DNA of 64,000 nt from Vicugna pacos (lineage: Eukaryota; Chordata; Mammalia; Artiodactyla; Camelidae). The notes beneath the pieces are model-generated. The model ran no database searches. It worked only from the letters and a program-made list of their open reading frames with translations, and was not told where the DNA came from. The translations under genes were made by a program, and so were the position numbers. Location of the stretch: NCBI RefSeq assembly GCF_048564905.1, contig NC_133005.1, positions 18,097,501-18,161,500 of the forward strand, in the 5' to 3' direction. Below are positions 59,272-64,000 of the stretch, one piece after another; positions within the stretch are counted from its first letter, which is position 1; every line of letters starts with the position of its first letter.

Positions 59272-62200
59272 GTGAGTGTGCTCGCCCGTCCGACTCGCCA
59301 CGCCGTGCTCGTGCGGGCTGCCCCCGCTCCGGCTCCCGCACTGCCCGCCTGGTTCGACCTCGGGCCTGGGACCCACCTTCCCCGCGACCTGCGGCGCCGG
59401 GCTGTGTCGCCCGCGCTGCGCATGCGCGCTCGGCCCTCCGCGGAGGGGCTGCGGGTGCTGCGCATCCCCCCACCGCCCGGCTGGTCCCCTGCTTGGGGAG
59501 GAAGTGTTTTAGGGATGGGGTGGGTGGCATTTACCAAGGGGAGGAAGGGAAGCAGAGAAGATTAGCAAGGAAATCGCGCGTTTTCCATAAAAGTGTCTGC
59601 AGAGGAGAAAAGGCTCTCATTCAATGACACTTCTTTACAGAACAAATACGTAGGCAAGGGACTTGTTGAATCATTGCAGCACAGTGAAGGGCAGACCAGT
59701 CTGGACAAAGTATCTTGGTCTTTATTTTGGAGAACCCCGAGATGCCATTGTGAAAAACAAAGCAGAAAGATGGTGCCTTTGAAGTTGTAAAACAAAATTT
59801 CAGATGTTGATAATTGTTAATTTTGGAGGTAGGGCTTTCTGGGTAAATAACTGTGCTAGTGTCATAAAGAAAGGAACAATAGTTAATTGTCCCTTTTGAA
59901 CAACAGAAGGTAAATCTTGGTTAGTGCCTTTGCTTGTAGGGAAGTGGGAAAATGCAGTTTTGAATTAGGGAGCAGGCGGGGCTTTTGTTCATTGTAGCTT
60001 AAAATGAACTTCTACTAGGAAGGAAGTAACCATTTGAAATTGGGCTTGAAGTAGACAGTGGGCAGATATCTGAATAGGCTGGAGAGACCACCAGGGAGAG
60101 CTTGTAGGGAAAATGAAGTGTGGTTAGAGAAGTGATGACCAAGACCACATCTCCCTGGCCTGTGGTTTCCAGGTGACATACATACTTGATTGTCACTGTT
60201 TGTTAATTAATTTTACCTTGAGGACAGACTCTCATAGAATTGAATTTTTCCTTTATTTGTCTAAGACTAAATTTTGATTCCTTGAATTTAGATTGCGAAC
60301 AGGCTGTCCTGTAGAATGAAAACCTCAGTTTCACTCAGGGCCAAAAGTTGCAAGTCATTTAGTAGATTACATTGTTGAAAGAATATAACACACATTACCC
60401 CTTCAAACAAGTAATTACCTTTTGGTCACAAAGAAGAGGCTATTTTAGATCTCAAAGTAAAATGCCTTTGGTATCATAATAAATCAATGAAATTATTAAG
60501 GAGATCTGTAGACGTGAAGCACTTACTGAAATAAGCCACTTAACTACTTTGAATGGAAATGAGGAAGTCATTTTCTATTTAAAAGAAAAATTTAAAGTAA
60601 GCACGACAGGACTGTCATGTTTGTCATAACGGAAGAGTTTTAGAGAGATTGCATTTTGTCAGCTACAGAAAGTTCTTTTTCTCAGTAGGTACTTATACAG
60701 TGAAGTTTTTCTAGATGTCAATTTTCTGATTAAAACGAGTTTGTGTATGTCCACGATGAAGGTCATAGCAGAAAAGGCTCATTAGGTTTAATAGCCTCAA
60801 CTTCTTTATAGTTCCTTTTGGAATAGCTATGACTTTTTTTTTTTTTTTAAATTAAAAACTAACACCAGAGCTCAGGTGTAAGCCAAGTTAAGGTTATAAA
60901 CAGGCAGCAGCCAACAACTCTTATGTTTGGCTGTGTTGATGGTTCAAATTTTACTTCTTCATAAATGTCCAAGCCTAGGTGTAGAAGTCAATTGCTCTAA
61001 GCTTGCCTTGTGTCCGTTGTATGGAGTATGTTTGGGCTCTGATGCAAGGTGACACTTGTGACCGGAAGTTAGCTGACACTTGAGATCTTTTTAGTAGAAG
61101 TTCTCTTTTCAAGTACACTTCACAATAGGTCGATACAAAGTGAGGCTAGAACGAAGGAGGGTTTAAACCATGACATCCAAATTCCAGAACCTAAGTGCTC
61201 ATCCTGAAGAAATATTGTGGCTCTTTATTTGTAATACTCTTCCTCCCTTTGGCAAAATCCAGCACTACAAAAAATATAATATTTATATCCTCAGTACCAC
61301 TGTAGACCTGCGACAAAGTTCTAGGAATTCATTCAAACATCCAATAAATTACCAGAGCTTTTTCTGAAAAACAAAATATCTTAATACCAGCTCCCATGCT
61401 AACCACTGAGTCACATGAACTGGTCATAGTAAATGGAGATCATTAGGGATCCACAGGTGATATGTTTAATTTCTCCAAGGAAGCCAATTAGGAGGCTTCC
61501 CAATAATGTTAAAATTTGAACATTACTTTGAATGACAGCTCTTTATTTGTTCATTTGCTTATATGCTACCTCTCCTCTGGAATTTTTTTCTTTTCTAACC
61601 CACTTTATACAGAGCTTCTATTTTTCTATATTTGTAATTCCTGGTTAGGTTGGTGTCAATAATCTATTTTTAAGGACCTAACAGTGTTTATCTTCTCCAA
61701 GATATGAAAAGCCCCATTGTAAAATTTTATTTGTTATACTTCCTTTTGTCTTTCAGTCAGTCTTTTGTATTCTTGAAATTGAATTTTCTATTTAAAAAAA
61801 AAAAAACACTTCTCTGTTAAGGAGAAGTATCAGTGAAAACTATATTTGCAGTAATTCACCATTTCTACCCTGAAACCTTCTGTAAAACCTGAAAAATTCT
61901 CCCATTGCTATTAACATTTTTGTTAATGCTGTGGTCTTATTGTACATTCAGTTTTTTTCTTCTTATGTGTTTTCATATATTGTTTGATACTTTTTAACCC
62001 CTGTTTCTGCCTCTGTAATTGGCTTGCTGTGCTTTTTTCCCTCTTAACTTTGAAAAGTGTGTCCTTTCTTGGTTTAGAAAAGATTGTCTAACCTTTTAAA
62101 TGCCTTCTGATGCTTTCTTTTCTGTTTCCATTGTTTCATATTGTTCTTCATTCAGTTGCTTTGTAACCCTTTGCTGTTTTAAACGCTTGCTTGGCTCCCA

Positions 62201-62634
62201 TTGTATCAGTTCTTGAGAAAAGACTTGTTCTTTTGAAACAGAAAAGTATATGATGTAATACAATCTATATACTGTTGTGGTGCCCCCCCAAAGAAATAAA
62301 TGTATCCACAAAGCTTAATTTTGACCCACGTACTTTAAACTGATGCCCAGAGGAAAATATGTCTTTGGGTTAAATTAATTTATCTCCAAGGCATATAAGT
62401 CTTTGTAAAGCACTACTTTTCCTGACTTTGTTTTTGGGATGACCATGTCTCAGAATTGAAATTAGTAATCTGATAATGGAGGAGAGCCTCATTGATTTCC
62501 CTAGGATCTCTTGGGTTTAGTACCATTTTTCCAATATTCTTACACTTGAAGAGGCCATCTTCAACATCATTGCCTTAACTTGCCCATGTCAAATAGCTGT
62601 CATTTCTTGCAGTCTCGTAGATTGTTGTGATTTG

Positions 62635-62795
62635 TTGATTGAATGTATAAGATATTAACTGCTTCTTATGTGTCAGGTTCAGGGTTGGGAACTTGGGAAG
62701 ATGATGAGGAATGAGCTCTATTTCTTGATTTCCAGGGGCTGGTAGTTGCTGTGCTGTGAAGGAAATAAATAGCACAGATAGCATTTGTTTATTTA
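62635..62795 (-). mobile_element. L2 LINE fragment
   Basis: 'gatattaactgcttcttatgtgtcaggttcagggttggg' and 'gatgaggaatgagctc' follow the reversed L2 3' end. Confidence 0.5.
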
Positions 62796-62829
62796 GCAAA
62801 TGTTGAATGAATGCTTCCTCTCTCTGAGC

Positions 62830-63042
62830 GGTCATCGGTGGTTCTCACCAGGGTACTCCTGGCATTTGGGGTTGGACAGTTCTTTGATGTGTGGGGTTGG
62901 CTCACACATTGTAGAACCTTTGGCATCCCTGGTCCTTGCCCGTTAAACATTCTAGTAGTCATGTGACACCAAAAAAGTTTAAAATTCCATCCTCTATACA
63001 GATTTCCAAATGCTTTTGATTGGAAACCACTGCCCTAGGTAC
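62830..63042 (-). mobile_element. MER20 (hAT-Charlie) DNA transposon
   Basis: 'ggtggttctcaccagggtac', 'gttggacagttctttgatgtgtgggg' and 'tggcatccctggtcc' match reversed MER20, in TMX4 intron 1. Confidence 0.7.
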
Positions 63043-63244
63043 TGTAACGGGTTTAAAAACATGCAAAAAAGGAGCTCGTAGGCTAATATCAAAGTATTTG
63101 ATTTCAGATTGTTTCCACAAAGAGTAATCATCTGTAACATCTTCACTGCTGTCGTCATCATCACGGTCATTTCCATCACAGTGAATAGTTACATTTCTTA
63201 CATCACCAGTTCAAGATGCTCCCTTTCAGAATTTGATCATCCCA

Positions 63245-63380
63245 GCCATCTGGTGCAAAAATTATTATTTTCATTCTCATGAATTACAGGAGTTGAAAAC
63301 TTAGAAGGTTAAAGCTTTGGCCTAGGCCAGATCCTTAGTAAGTGGTGGGCAAAGCCAGAGCTAGAGTTCTGGCCTGAGCT
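63245..63380 (-). repeat. MIR SINE
   Basis: 'gttaaagctttggcctaggccagatccttagtaagtggtgggcaaagccagagc' follows the reversed MIR. Confidence 0.6.
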
Positions 63381-63689
63381 TTGCAGCCCCCAGTGAAAGC
63401 TGGGGGGAGTGGCTGCGTTGTGGGGGAGCCTGTGGGAAGGCACAGAGCCTGGCTGCCTCTCGCTTATGCTCTCAGCTGGCCAGCACCCACGTGAGGGGAG
63501 GCCTTTCCTCTGTGGGATTCACAGTAGTTGGGTTTACCATCGCTCTGATTCCTGCAAAAGAAGAGCATTCCTGTGAGCGCTTTCCTGACACTCTACCATT
63601 TAAACAGGTGCTCTGCCTTCCCTGCACCCCAGCCACCCAGGAAAGTTCTTTTTCACTGTGCCTTGTTTATATCTAGCATGGCCTTATCA

Positions 63690-63862
63690 CAACTTGTAAA
63701 TTAACTTACATGTTTTTTGTACTAGGTTTTGGTCTTACTCTTCCCCTAGTAATAAGGTTTTAAGTAGAGGAACAATGTTTTTCTTCTTCCTGTTTATCTA
63801 TAGAAATTTAATAACTATCAAATCCGAGGTGTTCAATAAGTATTTTTTGACTCTGAATATAT
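63690..63862 (+). mobile_element. L2 LINE 3' end
   Basis: 'aagtagaggaacaatg' through 'gaggtgttcaataagtatttttt' is a diverged L2 terminus. Confidence 0.55.
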
Positions 63863-64000
63863 GAATAATAGGCTTTAATTCTGCCTTTAGTCTATCGCTT
63901 CCTCCAGTGTATCACTGAAAGAAGCAGCTGTATATATTGTCTCAGATATTGTGGATAATCTCTATCGTCTTCTATTTGTTCATTGATGTAATAAGTATTT

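Larger units (their letters stand above)
58730..59480 (+). promoter_or_regulatory. TMX4: CpG-island promoter of TMX4
   Basis: Base composition changes abruptly from AT-rich to very GC- and CpG-rich at about 58.73 kb and back at about 59.48 kb, spanning the TMX4 start. There is no convincing TATA box next to the exon, as expected for a housekeeping CpG-island promoter. Visible candidate sites are a GC box of KLF/Sp type (58877-58888), an RFX X-box-like element (58830-58843) and a GATA-like core near 58905. The transcription start was not determined; it probably lies between about 58.9 and 59.05 kb. A divergent antisense transcript is possible, but nothing in the sequence proves it. Confidence 0.85.
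59272..64000 (+). other. TMX4: 5' part of TMX4 intron 1
   Basis: The intron starts with GTGAGT at 59272 and runs past the window end. I found no sequence that could encode the expected next exon (YAPWCPSC motif), so exon 2 lies further right. The first 200 bases are still CpG island. 59.5-62.6 kb shows no confident repeat apart from poly-T near 60834 and poly-A near 61791. From 62.63 kb there are L2, MER20, MIR and L2 fragments. Confidence 0.85.

Noticed and set aside
58765-59537. Long minus-strand open frames (203-255 codons) across the TMX4 CpG island
   Set aside because: Three overlapping frames are open at once and the products are Pro/Ala/Arg/Gly-rich. That is the effect of GC-rich DNA lacking stop codons, opposite a recognised exon.
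59257-59565. Plus-strand 102-codon frame reading through the exon 1 donor
   Set aside because: It is out of frame with TMX4, spans a clear GTGAGT donor and has low-complexity CpG-island composition.
59500-64000. TMX4 exon 2 within the window
   Set aside because: No sequence for the expected YAPWCPSC block with a preceding acceptor was found, so exon 2 must lie beyond 64000.

Overview
This is a mammalian nuclear window, AT-rich and dense in transposon fossils. Three tRNA-derived SINEs (about 45.9, 53.7 and 56.4 kb) have the head, A/B boxes and tail of the SINE family I know from camels and llamas. Several LINE-1 3' ends share one young 3' UTR type. Together these suggest a camelid (Tylopoda). 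The species call rests on recognising repeats from memory, not on a search.

Only one host gene is supported: exon 1 of TMX4 (thioredoxin-related transmembrane protein 4), plus strand, ATG at 59078 and splice donor at 59272, inside a CpG island of about 58.73-59.48 kb. Sequence from 59272 to the end is the start of TMX4 intron 1; exon 2 is not present. In human chr20p12.3 TMX4 and PLCB1 are divergently transcribed, so the first 58.7 kb most likely correspond to the TMX4-PLCB1 intergenic interval. I see no PLCB1 exon and no other host coding gene.

Layout: 0.9-1.4 kb LTR fossil; 2.86-3.11 kb microsatellite and MIR; 3.11-7.09 kb old composite L1; 7.5-9.4 kb two LTR fossils; 9.8-11.9 kb L2 and L1 fragments; 15-18.2 kb MaLR/L1/MaLR/DNA-transposon/LTR cluster; 19.4-20.45 kb young L1 3' end on the minus strand; 21.67-21.79 kb a 29-bp minisatellite; 24-26.2 kb L2, MIR and L1; 26.2-28 kb mostly repeat-poor, with a CpG/octamer cluster at 27 kb; 28-29.9 kb LTR fossils, MIR and an L1 tail; 30.9-35.6 kb L1 fragments and one LTR-like fossil; 36.5-39.2 kb mostly repeat-poor DNA with a perfect RFX X-box at 36723 and a consensus CTCF motif at 38772; 39.4-42.9 kb MaLR, L1 and MER20; 43-47.2 kb MIRs, LTR-like pieces, L1 and a SINE; 47.2-51.7 kb L1, MaLR and the largest young L1; 52-57.8 kb MER20, SINEs, L2, MaLR and L1; then the TMX4 promoter, exon 1 and intron 1, which holds L2, MER20 and MIR.

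No unknown multi-gene system was found. The best leads are a 44-bp inverted copy of nearby flanking DNA inside a young L1, the 29-bp minisatellite, the CTCF and RFX motifs, and an alanine/glutamate tract from a GCG-type repeat in the TMX4 N-terminus. Repeat names and boundaries come from memory of consensus sequences; edges are good to tens of bases at best.
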